Of a stretch of DNA of 64,000 bases, positions 11,105-21,520 are shown piece by piece (position 1 is the stretch's first letter; each line of letters starts with the position of its first letter). The stretch comes from Geotrypetes seraphini (taxonomy: Eukaryota; Chordata; Amphibia; Gymnophiona; Dermophiidae), in assembly GCF_902459505.1 (NCBI RefSeq), contig NC_047088.1, positions 101,609,704-101,673,703 of the forward strand, read 5' to 3'. The notes under the pieces are model-generated. The model ran no database searches and was not told where the DNA came from. It was given only the letters and a program-made list of their open reading frames with translations. Made by a program: the position numbers and the translations under genes.

Positions 11105-11850
11105 CAAAATAGATAAGCTTGTCCAATAAGGAGAAATTAGGTTCTTAACTGCTAATTTTATTTAAAAAATTTATATACCGTTTAAAGCTAAAACGGTTTT
11201 ACATAATTTACATACACAGTATTTAAAATAATCACATAATAAGAACAAATACATAGTAAAATAAACATATAATAAAATAAACATAAAAACAGTCTTCAGG
11301 GAAATATCATAATGTGGATAAAAAAGATCATGAAGAGTTCATCAACTTTATCAAAAGTAACTAAAAAAGGCATCTACAAATGGCTGCGCCTTTAGTAATT
11401 TTGTAAACCTACCCTTTTCACAGCAATTTCTTATCTGACCCAGCAAGGAGTTCCATAACTTAACTCCTGCACAACAGAAAGTCATTTTACTGGTCTCATC
11501 AAGTCTTGGGTTCACAGGCATCTTCAGTAAAGCTAAATTCTCAGAACGCAAAGATCTTGTTGGTATATAACTGAGTATATTACTTTTAAGCAATTCTGGG
11601 ATGTTTCCATACATAAATTGATGGCAAATCATCACTGCTAATTTTCTTTCTTTTAGTCCCTCCAGACCGGCACAGAATGGATGGGTTTACGCTCCTCTGT
11701 CAGCAGGTAGAGATTGAGACATTGACCTTTGGCTGTAGTATAAGTGGTCTGTGCAGTGCCATCTACAATCAGTCTGTTCTCAGTCTCCAGCAGGTGGAGG
11801 TGGTAACACAAATTTCTTTCACGGGGCCATTCATCCTCATGATCTTTGTA
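11105..11850. mobile_element. DIRS-type terminal-repeat fragment (fossil), split by a LINE
   Basis: The flanks 11105-11160 and 11634-11850 together resemble the outer end of a DIRS terminal repeat. The left flank has AAATTAGGTTCTTAAC; the right has AATTTTCTTTCTTTTAG and then a 'ccagaccggcacagaatgg' segment. The design matches the terminal repeat at 19289 (ATTAAGTTCTTACCT, then AATTTTCTTTCTAG). Only this fragment remains. Confidence 0.5.
11161..11645 (-). mobile_element. L2-like LINE, 5' truncated
   Basis: Minus-strand translation from 11635 to 11351 gives a 94-residue C-terminal LINE segment with the KLWNSL signature of L2/Rex-type proteins. The element is flanked by a 12-bp duplication, actgctaatttt, at 11149-11160 and 11634-11645, so the insertion is well defined and fairly recent relative to its host repeat. 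Confidence 0.7.
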
Positions 11851-11884
11851 ATAAGTAGTTCAGCTTTATCCTCAAAAGGTGTTG

Positions 11885-12000
11885 AAAGCAAATAGAGGAG
11901 TAACTTAGTGGTTGGAGCACCAGGCTGGCAAACAGGGAAGTCCAGCTGAAATCCTGCTGCTGTTCCTTGTGAGCCATGAGCATAGCCAGGATCCGAGCCA
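11885..12000 (+). mobile_element. Degenerate tRNA-derived SINE, tentative
   Basis: A box-A-like 'taacttagtggttggagc' is followed about 40 bp later by a weak box B ('ctgaaatcc') and a 'ttccttgtgagccatgagca' segment resembling the SINEs at 39425 and 57033. Too decayed to be sure. The stretch 12001-12380 shows nothing else. Confidence 0.4.
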
Positions 12001-12399
12001 GGCTGGGCTTGGACTCATGCTTGAATACATGGGTGTAAGCTAAGTAAGCAGACTTTTGTTCAAGGTTGAAGGATGGAGGTACTGAAAACATGTTTTAGTT
12101 TTCAACTTACACTAAAACAATTTGAGTCCAGTCAACTGATACAAAGCTAAGCTTTCCTTTACTTTTAGTTAAGTTTAAACAAGATCTAATGTTTCAAAGC
12201 TATCTAAAAATGATGTTAGACAGTCACAAAATTTAAAAACTTCCCCAAAATTTCCTTATACCCATTGTTTCACTTACATTGCCAAAAAACAAGCAATTAC
12301 ACTACACTGCTGTAAGTCATTTCACAAAGTAGGTTTTAGACTGACTGACTGAAGACTGAAATTGAATAACAGAAGCAGAGAGCACTAATTGTATATAAG

Positions 12400-12905
12400 T
12401 TATCAGAGTGTAGAAGCATCCATGTCCCCTCACCCCACCCCACCCCTTCTCTTGTTCACATCAGTTCTTCCCTTTCTGGTCTGGGTCACTTTCTTCCTCC
12501 CCCAGTTATGGGTCCAGCATCCATCTCTGTCCCCTACCCTTCCCCCTGTGGGTCCACCATTCATGTGCCCTCCTCTCCCCCTCATTTGTGGTTCACCATC
12601 TGTCCCTTTCCTCTCCCCCTCCTTCTGTGGGTCTGCCTGCCCTCCCTCACTCTCTGAACCACCACCACCATCCTGCTCCTGACCTGACACTCCCCTTCCT
12701 CCCCCCGTGCGGGTAGGGCCTCCAGTCAACTCCCCTCCCCTTGTGGAGCTGGTATTTCTTACCTGTGGTTCTACTAAAGCAGCAGCTGGCCAGCAGAGGA
12801 AGCACTGTAAACAGGCCACGACGGAAGTGACATGGTATAAGGAAGGCCCTGGCGGGTCTGGCCACAAGCACTTATCATTGCATTCATTTTGGGGCAGTTA
12901 AAGGG
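12400..12905. repeat. Pyrimidine-rich low-complexity tract
   Basis: C+T-rich DNA with loosely repeated 'cctccccc-tctgtggg' phrases. The 145-residue minus-strand frame and others across it have glycine/arginine-biased composition and no family signature. I do not call a gene. Confidence 0.65.
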
Positions 12906-12974
12906 GGTGCACTGCACCACACCCAGCTGGCTACGCCCATGTTGTGAGCTCTCCGTTGCCTGAGATAGAATCTT

Positions 12975-13395
12975 AAGGGTTAATATTCAGCCATCTGCAT
13001 TATTCCTGGATATTCAAAACCTATGCAGGCTTCAGCTTTGAATATCTTGTCATTTTTAAGCCAGCTTACACATACCTTCTTAAGTCAATATTCATTACTT
13101 AAGTGGCCATGGATTAGTAAATAACAATAAGGCAGATATTTATGCTGTCCCATTTATGCACTTACCTTGTCTGTTTAAATGCTGAATATCAGCACTTAAG
13201 TGGCCAAGTGCCGACTCCAGCCCTGGAATGCCCCCAAGATAGCTGGCTTTCTGTTTTGCGCTAACCACACTATACAGCAGCACTTAGCCAGTTAAGTGCC
13301 ACTGAATATTAGTGGCCATCCCCACCCAAATGATTCAACCAGTCGACGGCCGGTTAAATCTTTTTGAATGTCAGGCAGTAAGATTAAAAGCCCTC
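12975..13395. mobile_element. 'ATATTCAGC' palindromic MITE, degraded
   Basis: Starts near 'tattcagccatctgcatt' and ends with inverted 'cactgaatattagtggcc' and 'ccggttaaatctttttgaat' blocks. Same family as 18235-18725 and 59606-59710. No coding content. Confidence 0.5.
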
Positions 13396-13476
13396 CAGTA
13401 ACAGGGAAATACCTAGTGTACCTCAATGTAATCACCTTGAGCTATTACTTCTTGTGCATGAACTGAACATATGTGA

Positions 13477-14307
13477 GAACTGAGCATGCACAGGGTGCCA
13501 GAGTAAGTGGCTCAGATTCCCGCCACTATCTTCTGTGGGGTTTCTCCTGGGAGTTATAGAGGGCTGCTGATAAGAACATAAATGTTGCCGCACTGGCACA
13601 GACCTTTCATCAAGCCCAGTATCCTGTTTCCAACAGTGGCCAACTCAGGTCACAAGGACCTGGCAAGATCCTACAGAGCAGAACAGATTTTATGCTGCTT
13701 ATCCTAGGAATGAGCAGTGGATTTCCCCTAGTCCAATGGCTTATGGACTTTTGTTTTATGACATTATCCACACCTTTTTCAAACCCCACTAAATCAACTG
13801 CTTCTACCATATTCTCTGGCAATGAATTCCAGAGTTTAATTATGCATTGAGTGAAGAAATATTTTCTAAGGTTTGTTTTAAATCTACTACTTAGTAGCTT
13901 CATTCACATCCCCGCCGGTGTACCCTGGCATAGTTATAGTCCCTGTTTCACTCTTCTCAGCATTTTATAGACCTGTATCATATCTCCCCTGAGCTATCTC
14001 TTCTCCATGCTGAAGAATCCTAGCTGCTTTAGCTTTCCTCATAGGGAAGTCATCCCATCCCTTTTATCATTTGTATTGCCCTTCTTTGTACCTTTTCTAA
14101 TTCCACTATATCTTTTTTGAGATGTGGTGATCAGAATTGCACACAGATTCAACTGGCAGGGTTTGGGGATCCTGCCAGCTACACCAATAGTGCACCGCTG
14201 CTGGGTGGGCCTGAACCAAAAGTGGACAGGTCCAGGCCCTCCAGTGTTTTCACCCCTGAACCCATCCACCAGGCAGTTTAGGCAGGGAGGCTTGGCAAGG
14301 GGTAGTT
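13477..14307. repeat. Unclassified interspersed repeat, copy 2, split by CR1
   Basis: The parts 13477-13570 and 14147-14307 align with 8870-9122 in the same order and orientation. The intervening 13571-14146 is a CR1 insertion. Both copies carry 'tttctcctgggagttat' and 'ttcac-cctgaa-ccatc'. Confidence 0.7.
13571..14146 (-). mobile_element. CR1 LINE 3' end
   Basis: Begins with the reversed CR1 terminus (TAAGAACATAAATG) and encodes on the minus strand a C-terminal ORF2 segment (LRKYFFTQCIIKLWNSLPEN). A GC-rich 34-bp stretch at 13910-13943 is identical to 15353-15386 in another CR1 copy, although the two copies are otherwise clearly divergent. Confidence 0.85.
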
Positions 14308-14314
14308 GTATATA

Positions 14315-14601
14315 TTAGAGAATGACATGGGAACAAAATTTTCCCCGTCCCCATAGGAACTCAATTTCTCCATCCTGTCCCCGCAAGTTTTGTCACTGCC
14401 CCTGTCCCATTCCTGCAAACTCTGCATCGAATGCACAAGCCTCAAACACTATAATAACATTATAAAGTGTTTGAGGCTTGAGCAGATGAGGGCAAAGCTT
14501 GCAGGAATGGGGCAGGGACAGGAAAAGAACTCGCAAGATTGGGACGGGAAAATGAGTTTCCACGGGGACGGGAAAAAATTTGTTCCCGTATCATTCTCTA
14601 A
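14315..14601. mobile_element. Palindromic MITE (TTAGAGAATGACA end)
   Basis: The termini TTAGAGAATGACATGGGAAC and the complement near 14578-14601 are inverted repeats. A 'ttccccgtcccc' block recurs inverted inside. Both sides are flanked by TATATA. Superfamily not assigned. Confidence 0.75.
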
Positions 14602-14769
14602 TATATATATACTGCTTGCTTGGCTATATAAACTCTTTGGCTTGTAATGGTTAATAAATGTTGAAACCTATAACTTCCAAAGTCAGGAGTAATTTTTGTC
14701 TTGGGTATGTGGGAAAACAAGAGTGTATATGGAGAGATAACTACAGTGGCTTTAATTAGAGATCCTCTT

Positions 14770-15240
14770 GAGCAAGGGTTCCCAAACTACAGTCCAAGAA
14801 TCATATGTAGCCCTTGAAGCAAGTTTTTCTGGTCCGCCATGCTCTTTATCCTCAGATCAATCTGGAGTTAGGCTTCTTTTGGCCATATGTTCCACCCTTC
14901 CTCTTTTTCTTCTGCCTCCTGCAACTTGATTTCAGCCATGTGCGCAGACCAACTTCAGTCTCAGCTTTTCTTCCTTCTTTTATCCCTATACAACTCTCTA
15001 CCAAGCTTTCCTGCCGCTCAGATCATCTTCCTTCCTTCTGTCGGGCAAGTTTCAACAGCCCCAAGAATAAGTGACCAAACCAGGACTAGTCACTGCTTCC
15101 AGAGCCTCCCACGAGTGAATCTGCCCAACCGACTCTAATCCCTAAAATTGCAACTCAGCCCCAGCTTGCACTTGGCAAAAACTAAGTACTGTTGCTACTG
15201 AGGGAAAGGATGCTTCTAATATTTAGGTGATGCAGGGCTA
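14770..15240. other. Possible decayed hAT element; otherwise nothing recognised
   Basis: 'caagggttcccaaactacag' at about 14775 resembles a hAT left end, but I cannot find a matching right end or an 8-bp duplication. The interior is CT-rich with short artefact frames. Confidence 0.3.
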
Positions 15241-15275
15241 GGGGTGTATACTTGATCCAGGAATGCAAGATCTAT

Positions 15276-16690
15276 AACATAAGAACATAAGAACTGCCAT
15301 ATCCGGATCTGACCCTAGGTCTATCAAGTCCGGCGATCCACACACGCGGAGGCCCCGCCGGTGTACCCTGGCATAGTTATAGTCCCCATATCACTCTAAG
15401 CTTCTCATAAGGAGATGTGCATCTAGTTTATCCTTATGCCACTCATAAGGAGATATACATCTAGCTTACCCTTAAATCCTAGAACGGTGGATTCTGCAGT
15501 TACCTCTTCTGGGAGAGCATTCCAGGTGTCCACCACTCGTTGCGTGAAGCAGAACTTCCTGACATTCGTCCTGAACTTGCCCCCCCTTAGCATCAGTCCA
15601 TTTCCTCTTGTCTGTGTCATACTGGACATTGTAAATAATTTTTTTTCCTGCTCTATTTTGTCAATTCCTTTCAGTATTTTGAAAGTCTCGATCATATCCC
15701 CTCGCAGTCTCCTCTTCTCAAGGGAGAACAATCCCAGTCTCTTAAGTCACTCCTCGTATTCCAAGTTCTCCATACCTTTTATTAGCTTCGTTGCTCGTCT
15801 CTGCACCCTCTCCAGCAGTTTTATATCCTTCTTTAGGTATGGAGACCAATGCTGGACGCAGTATTCCAAGTGTGGTCTGACCATCGCTCTATAAAGCGGC
15901 ATTATTACTTTCTCCGATCTACTCGTGATTCCCTTCTTTATCATGCCTAGCATTCTATTTGCGTTCTTTGCTGCCGCCGTGCATTGCGCCGACGGCTTTA
16001 GGGTCCTATCAATCAGTACACCCAGATCCTTTTCCTGTTCGGTTTTTCCCAGAGTTGCACCTGACATACTATACTTATGTTCCTTATTCTTTTTGCCTAA
16101 GTGCATCACTTTGCATTTTTCCACATTAAACTTCATCTGCCATTTGTCTGCCCATTCCTCCAATCGACTCAAGTCGCTCTGGAGTTCCTCACTGTCCTTC
16201 TGCGATTTGATTGCCCGGCATAGCTTTGTGTCATCTGCGAACTTGATGATCTCACTGGATGTTCCATCCTCTAGGTCATTGATGAAAATATTAAATAAGA
16301 TGGGCCCAAGTACCGAGCCCTGGGGCACACCGCTAGTCACATTTTCCCAGTCTGAGAACTTCCCATTTATGCCCACTCTCTGCCTTCTGTTCTCTAGCCA
16401 TTTGCCTATCCATCTTAGTATATCTCCTTCTATTCCATGGCCTTGCAGTTTCCTGAGAAGTTTTACTTGTGAAACCTTGTTGAATGCTTTCTGAAAATCC
16501 AAGTATATAATATCCACCGGTTCTCCATTATCATTTTGTCTGTTCACTGTCTCAAAAAATTGAAGTAGGTTCGTCAAACATGACTTCCCTTTCCTGAATC
16601 CATATTGGCTGGCTCTCATCAGATCGTGTGTGTCTAAGTGCCGGATTATGCTATCCTTGATACAGATTTCCTTCAGGACCAAGGATAGGG
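15276..16690 (-). mobile_element. CR1 LINE with reverse transcriptase domain, 5' truncated
   Basis: Minus-strand frame from 16682 to 15747 (311 residues) carries CR1 reverse transcriptase motifs in order: SCLTNLLQFFE, DIIYLDFQKAFN, SGVPQGSVLGPILFNIFIN and the catalytic FADDTK. The same frame resumes to 15423 after one TGA, which looks like a decayed CGA arginine codon, and ends with the conserved FTQRVVDTWNALPEE segment. The 3' UTR runs to about 15276. The endonuclease part is missing. One in-frame stop in over 400 codons suggests a moderately young copy. Confidence 0.92.
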
Positions 16691-16736
16691 GTGAATAAGT
16701 GGGAGAATGAAAGGGAGGGGAAAGGGTGAGATAGGG

Positions 16737-16932
16737 CAGTGGTTCCCAACCCTGTCCTGGAGGAACACCAGGCCAATTGGGTTTTCAGGCTAGCCCTAAT
16801 GAATATGCATGAAGCAAATTTGCATGCCTATCACTTCCATCATATGCAAATCTCTCTCATGCATATTCATTAGGGCTAGCCTGAAAACCCGATTGGCCTG
16901 GTGTTCCTCCAGGACAGGGTTGGGAATCACTG
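16737..16932. mobile_element. hAT MITE, almost fully palindromic (CAGTGGTTCCCAACC end)
   Basis: A 196-bp element starting CAGTGGTTCCCAACCCTG, with a long inverted complement at its right end. A perfect 8-bp target duplication, agataggg, lies at 16729-16736 and 16933-16940. The centre contains 'aatgaatatgcatga' and an ATGCAAAT octamer at 16844-16851. Confidence 0.93.
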
Positions 16933-16940
16933 AGATAGGG

Positions 16941-18234
16941 AACTATGAGGGATCTTCAAAAAATTTACACACTTTTATTTATTAAACCCTATTTATTAAA
17001 TATCTCAAAAGCAAATCACATCACTTTCTCATATAATCACCGGCTTGCCTGACTAGTCACATGTCATTCTATGACACGCTATCTTACCACTTCTCTCACC
17101 CCAACCATTTCCCACGAAAATATGAATGTGCGGAAACGTTTTGAGGAAGCCCCGTAAAAGGAACCATAGGGGAGGCAAGAAAAGGATAAGGAATGAGAGG
17201 TGAGGGCCATGCAACAGGAATGAGAAAGGAAATGTGTGAGTGAGAGTGTATCACAAATGTAGTCCAATTCATTATTCATCCATCTCTCCCACCTCTGCTC
17301 CCCCAAGAGACAGATCCTGGGGAAAGGAGAACAATAGGGGATGAGGTTGTCTATCACAGCATTAGGTAGAAACTCTTGCCCCTGCCTCCCCCTTTCCCCA
17401 AAATTTTAAATCAGTGATAGGGCAGACATAGATTTCGCAAGTTTTTCTCTGAAGAGGATAAATCGCCCTATCCATCCCTCTTGGGATTTTGAAATATCTA
17501 GGTGTCCACATGAAAGTTAAAGCTGAAATATCTAGTGTGCTCTTTGTGTCCACATGAAAGTTAGAGAAGTCTTATAACCTATTAGAATGAGCTCTAGAGA
17601 CCATTTCAAGCCTGTATTAATTGTTTCCATCTGTGTGTCTGGAATTTAACTGGCCACAGCAACAGAACTAAAGAGGGATGGAAACAAATAAGCACTTGAG
17701 GGAGGGGGAGAGAGACAGAAAATAAAGAAGGTTACATAGAAAACCTGGCACAGAAGTAAACAGTTACTTATAAACAAAAACGAGGTACAGAAATAGAAAT
17801 GATCTGCTCAGCATCACAATGCACACATGAATAAAGTGTGCCAGAAGGTGGATTGCATGAGAAAGGAAGGGCTGGGGGAAACATCTTGTATTTGTCTACG
17901 TGTGCCCTTGTATCTGTTTATCCTGATATTTTCAAGTTTGTATTAAATTCATTGTCTCTGGAAACTGCTGGAGCCTGAGAGAAGTACGTGCAGTATTTTC
18001 AATGTAAACACAGCCAAAAGGACTCAGGGCAAGCTGTAAATCTATCCTGAAGAGCAATTCTGTTCTTCAGCTTCATGAGGTTTTGCATGGGCATCGGGAA
18101 GCACTGAGCCAGCCCTTAGTGAAGGAGTCCTAGATGCTTTTTTTTGTGCAGTATATCAAATATTTAATACACTTGAACCTTAAGTCCAAAAAGGCACCTA
18201 TTTAATAAAAGCAACACATCAATGTGGTTGACAC
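16941..18234. other. No feature recognised (1.3 kb)
   Basis: The only structure noticed is a short direct repeat, 'gtgtccacatgaaagtta', at about 17501 and 17549. The minus-strand frames here (60-92 residues) have no family signature. Confidence 0.45.
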
Positions 18235-18725
18235 TGAAAATAATTTAATCAGACAGGAGAGACTCTGGTCTGGTTAAATTGCACTGACCAGCCCTAGAGG
18301 AGATATTCAGCAACATGTAACCAGAGAATACCATTGAATATCCGCTCTGACCACCAAGGCACTCTCCGACTAGTGCCAGAGCAGAGTCGGGATGGACTGG
18401 GAAGTTATTCAGGCACTGTCATTATTCAGTGTCAGTAACCCATACCCTATAGGCACGTAGGACCACACAAGCAGCTGTCCTCCTTTATGGTAATGGGTCT
18501 TATATTCCACCAACTCCCTGAGAACCAGGTTCAAAACATAAATAGTTATTTGGGTACAGGAGCTGAATTTCGACTGGTACCCAGATGACTGCCATAGGCC
18601 AGGCAAGATTTGGATATTCAGTCTGAGTGTCCAGGATAGGCCTGGCATTGAAATATCTGCGTTAAATTCAGCCCATAGCAATCAGTGCCTTAGAAAATGC
18701 TGACCGCTGCTGGCTGAACACTGGG
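18235..18725. mobile_element. 'ATATTCAGC' palindromic MITE, degraded
   Basis: Inverted blocks around 'gagatattcagca' on the left and 'ctgctggctgaacactgggg' on the right, with several internal 'ttattcag' and 'gatattcag' repeats. Same family as 12975-13395. Confidence 0.5.
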
Positions 18726-18728
18726 GTC

Positions 18729-19213
18729 CAATGAGCCCATATTCAAAAAAAAATCTGAGCTCCTAAATTGTTCTCCTATGTGAGGTTCCTAAATTTGTGC
18801 CCTATTTTTAGCCAAATTTAGGAGCCTGAGGGCAAATGTGACAAAGTCCATTTAATTCCTATGGGCTTCATCATGTTTGCTGCGTTGGAATCGCTAGAGC
18901 AACTTTGTAAAAGGAGCCCAAAATTTTCAGCTGAATGGCCATCTTAAGGTAGGAGCATAAAATTGATGTTCACAAATTTAAGCCTGCTTTGCCTAGATTT
19001 ATGACCTTAATTTATCATCCTAGTACTGAAAGTCAGTGCTATGCTCCTAACTTCTTTTCCATGCCCTAAATCTGCCCCTTTTACCACCTACTTTTTATGC
19101 TCCTAAATTTAAGTTTAGTGAAAAATTGATGCTCTCACCCTAGTAACTGCTCAAAGAGGACAATTTATGAGCATAACACTCAAAGTTAGGTGCATAAGTC
19201 CTTTGAATATTGG
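18729..19213. mobile_element. MITE with GAATATTGGGCCC end, holding a Harbinger remnant
   Basis: The left end 'agcccatattcaaaaa' is matched inverted by 'tttgaatattgggccc' at the right; both are followed by or preceded by 'aatg'. The interior repeats 'cctaaattt' blocks in both orientations. A remnant of the CCTTTTAC-type Harbinger MITE lies near 18843-18912. Confidence 0.55.
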
Positions 19214-19288
19214 GCCCAATGTTTATAGTATGTTGAAGACTGGATTAGAGGTCTTCTTCTGTAGTCCTATATAAAGGAGGAACTAGTA

Positions 19289-19376
19289 AGGAAAGATTAA
19301 GTTCTTACCTCAATAATTTTCTTTCTAGTAGAAAGGCATAAGAGTCTTGAACCAGTGGGTTATTCACCTCTAGTTA
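19289..19376. repeat. DIRS 3' inverted terminal repeat
   Basis: Inverted match to 29284-29336 over about 50 bp. The outermost ~33 bp (with GATTAAGTTCTTACCT) have no counterpart at the other end, as described for the asymmetric terminal repeats of DIRS elements. Confidence 0.85.
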
Positions 19377-19776
19377 CGAGTTGTGCAGAACTCCACCTTC
19401 TGCATCACAGGGCTCTGCTGTAATCCATCAGTTTGTATGAAAGCAGTTGACAATTACTATAAGTGAAGGAATAAGGAAGTGGGATATGGAGAACTCCTTG
19501 ACCAAGCTCATTCTGTTCTGCTCTGTAACAATTAAAATGCAAAAATCAATGCCAATAGAAACATACTCCAAAACAAGGTGGACTGAACAATCCACTTACC
19601 TGAGAGCAACCAGCACTAATACTTATGTAGTTCTCACAGGTTTTCATTTGTCTTTTGCAAGAGAGAGTTAGCTCATCACACCTGTTGGACAGGAGAAAAT
19701 CCAATATCTGGAAATACTTAGTCAATACGCAGGCTAGATGCAATCTGACAGGGTGGGCTTTCAAGACGTAAATATT

Positions 19777-19862
19777 CCTTTCTACTAGAAAGAAGATTAT
19801 CGCAATAAGAACCTAATCTTCCCTTCTTGTGCAAAAGGCATATGAATCTTGAACTAGTGGTT
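19777..19862. repeat. DIRS internal complementary region
   Basis: The first half is the inverted complement of the outer end at 19289-19338. The second half ('gtgcaaaaggcatatgaatc') is complementary to the outer end at 29300-29336. In DIRS elements such a region is thought to align the two ends when the circular intermediate forms. It lies between the recombinase and the 3' terminal repeat, where the family places it. Confidence 0.82.
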
Positions 19863-20282
19863 TGTACCAAAGCAGTCCCCTGAGTCTAGGGTGGGGCAGA
19901 TGAGCCTGCTGTTAGCACTGAGGACACAAAAGCAGTGTTTAGTCTGCTGCTACATCCACCCTATAAAACTTTGTGAAAGTATGGAGGGTGTATCACATAG
20001 CTGTCCTACAAATCTCCTCAGGTGGAACTTCCCGAGACACCACCCACGAAGAAGCTATACTACTTGTAGAGTGTGCTCTCCCCCAAAAAATTGGTTGTTG
20101 CTTACCACACCCAATGTACGTTGAAGAAATAACCTTGTGAATCCATTTTGATCTGGAAGCCTTAGAAGCAGGCTTCCCCAGGCAGCTAAGACTCTTTAGT
20201 ACCAAAAAAAAAAAGATCTGAGAAATGAAAATCATTTCTCACTTTGAGATAATGGAGAAGAACTCTCCTAACATCCAGCATG

Positions 20283-20454
20283 TGGGAGGGCACTTGTGCA
20301 TGTACGGTGCAGCATTCTCGAACTTTCTGGGGTTTTGCAGGCGGGTCTACTTGTGAGGCTGTCCGCATCAGGGCTCCGTGGATGACGTCACCCAATGTGA
20401 GAATATCTGCCTGCTGTCCCTAGATAACACCTGTTACGGTAAGTAACTGTGCTA
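20283..20454 (-). mobile_element. Terminal-repeat fragment of a second DIRS family (fossil)
   Basis: On the minus strand it reads GTTACTTACCGTAACAGG, then 'gggacagcaggcagatattc' and a TGACGTCA-containing segment. I recognise this as a DIRS-like terminal repeat design. It abuts the recombinase region on its left and CR1 on its right; whether it arrived as a separate insertion is unclear. Confidence 0.5.
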
Positions 20455-21520
20455 TATGGTGTCAGAACCAGTGAATAGGGTCCAACTGGGTAGACAGACA
20501 GTGTATTTATCGATGTGGAACAGAGAGTGAAAAACAACAAACAAAAATTAGGGTTAATGGTCAGTCTAGAAGAGGTATGCAGACAGATTGATAGGCTTAA
20601 GAGCGATAAATCCCCGGGACCAGATGGTATCCATCTGAGGGTCATCAAGGAACTGAAAGGGACTATAGCTGAACTGCTTCAGCTAATAGCCAATCTGTCG
20701 ATCAAATTGGGAAAGATTCTGGAGGACTGGAAAGTGACGAATGTTACGCCAATCTTCAAAAAAGGTTCGAGGGGAGACTCGGGAAACTACAGACCGGTGA
20801 GTCTGACCTCGGTACCGGGAAAGATGGCGGAGGCACTGATAACGGACCACATAATTGATCACCTTGACGGACACGGTCTGATGAGGACCAGCCAGCACGG
20901 TTTCAGCAAAGGCACATCTTGTTTGACAAACTTACTGCACTTCTTTGAGGGAGTAAACAGGCAGATAGACAAGGGCGACCCGGTCGACATTGTATATATG
21001 GATTTTCAGAAGGCGTTTGACAAGGTTCCGCATGAACGACTACTTCAGAAAATTGCAAGCCATGGAATTGAGGGTGAAATACTCACGTGGATTAAAAACT
21101 GGCTGGAGCATAGGAATCAGAGAGTGGAAGTAAATGGGCAATACTCGAACTGGAAGAGCGTCACCAGTGGGGTGCCACAGGGCTCGGTGCTTGGACCCGT
21201 GTTCTTCAACATCTTTATAAATGATCTGTACTTAGGTACGACGAGTGAGGTGATTATATTTGCGGATGATACGAAGTTGTTCAGAGTAATGAAGACGCAG
21301 GGGGATTGCGAAGATCTGCAACGTGACATAATCAGGCTCGAGGAATGGGCATCGACATGGCAGATGAGGTTCAACGTGGATAAGTGTAAAGTGATGCATG
21401 TAGGTTAACAAAAATCTCATGCACGAATACAGGATGTCTGGGGAGGAACTTGGAGAGACCTTCCAGGAAAGGGACTTGGGAGTTCTGATCAACAAGTTGA
21501 TGAAGCCGTCCGCGCAATGT
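20455..21520 (+). mobile_element. CR1 LINE, reverse transcriptase part, joined to a second CR1
   Basis: An uninterrupted frame from 20515 to 21408 (297 residues) shows SPGPDGIH, VTPIFKKGSRGDSGNYRP, FDKVPHERLL, SGVPQGSVLGPVFFNIFIN and FADDTK (catalytic block at about residue 249). It then shifts frame and stops abruptly near 21520 within the ORF, where an older CR1 subfamily begins in the middle of its own reverse transcriptase. The 3' half and 3' UTR of this copy are absent. Confidence 0.9.

Noticed and set aside
11780-11800. Second CTCF site ('ccagcaggtggaggtgg')
   Set aside because: Lacks the GGCGC part of the core, and the phrase belongs to a repeat.
12430-12867. Glycine-rich 145-codon minus frame
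   Set aside because: Composition artefact of a pyrimidine-rich tract; no conserved motif.
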